Positions 63,922 through 64,000 of a DNA stretch of 64,000 nucleotides are shown one piece after another (position 1 is the first letter of the stretch; every line of letters begins with the position of its first letter). The translations under genes and the position numbers were made by a program. The DNA lies in the NCBI GenBank assembly GCA_963854835.1, contig OY978525.1:98225388-98289387 (forward strand), in the 5' to 3' direction. The notes beneath the pieces were generated by a model. The model was given only the letters and a program-made list of their open reading frames with translations. It was not told the DNA's origin and searched no databases. Origin of the DNA: Megamerina dolium. Lineage: Eukaryota > Arthropoda > Insecta > Diptera > Megamerinidae.

Positions 63922-64000
63922 AAACTAGATTGGGATGAGTCGATTCCATTTCACCTCGACACTAGCTGGCAAAATTTTAAGGCCAATTTGCTGCAGCTTC

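Larger units (their letters stand above)
60719..64000 (+). mobile_element. BEL/Pao LTR retrotransposon, runs off the right edge
   Basis: Gag, aspartic protease and RT in BEL/Pao order and wording. It is interrupted by a short RTE fragment (63258-63490) and carries frameshifts and at least one stop (63919-63921). The window ends inside the pol linker before integrase. Confidence 0.85.

Overview
This window is TE-rich chromosomal DNA from an animal, very probably a higher fly (Diptera, possibly a tephritid). The evidence is a tandem array of ZAD-C2H2 zinc-finger genes with 56-76 bp introns, a gypsy-type errantivirus with an env frame, copia elements primed by an internal initiator-tRNA-Met fragment (GGTTATGGGCCCAG), and jockey, I, R1-like and RTE non-LTR elements with BEL/Pao. 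The organism call is an inference; no single sequence here proves a species.

Host genes lie only in the first 12.5 kb, all on the minus strand. They are three tandem paralogues of a grauzone-like ZAD zinc-finger family: a copy cut by the left edge (1-246), a four-exon gene of 597 residues (6487-4489) and a four-exon gene of 558 residues (12483-10619). All share a 51-codon first exon, and the two complete genes share intron positions and phases and a 382-bp third exon. Between them are a tRNA-derived SINE, a 5'-truncated RNase H LINE with a 12-bp target duplication, an old minus-strand LINE remnant, and a jockey remnant split by a MITE.

From about 13.8 kb onward the window is a nest of mobile elements. 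An I-clade LINE (about 14.3-16.34 kb, resuming at 27.49 kb) was split by a gypsy-like errantivirus (about 18.0-27.49 kb), which in turn carries a nearly intact RTE (19.04-22.40 kb); a Tc1-like element sits exactly at the left junction. A PIF/Harbinger element (27.80-34.28 kb) carries a copia element whose two 177-bp LTRs look identical. A TTAA-flanked 700-bp MITE follows. A 17.6/297-like gypsy (about 35.2-43.5 kb) carries a second copia (37.08-41.68 kb). Then come a BEL/Pao-to-mdg1-like chimeric join (43.5-45.3 kb) and a degraded gene of a poorly known DNA-transposon-like family (45.3-48.35 kb). A third gypsy (48.35-55.84 kb) holds a complete Harbinger copy and a second copy of the MITE. An Osvaldo-like LTR with a tRNA-Lys primer site, an R1-like LINE with a 12-bp duplication and a poly(A) tail, and a BEL/Pao element running off the right edge complete the window.

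Most TE coding regions carry frameshifts or stops. The best open frames are the errantivirus env-like frame (463 codons), copia-1 (one frameshift), copia-2 (one stop plus a small deletion), the RTE (one frameshift) and the second Harbinger transposase exon. The strongest novelty candidates are the unclassified transposase-like gene at 45.3-48.35 kb, the interlocked opposite-strand genes of the Harbinger family, and the GC-AG first intron in two of the three ZAD paralogues.
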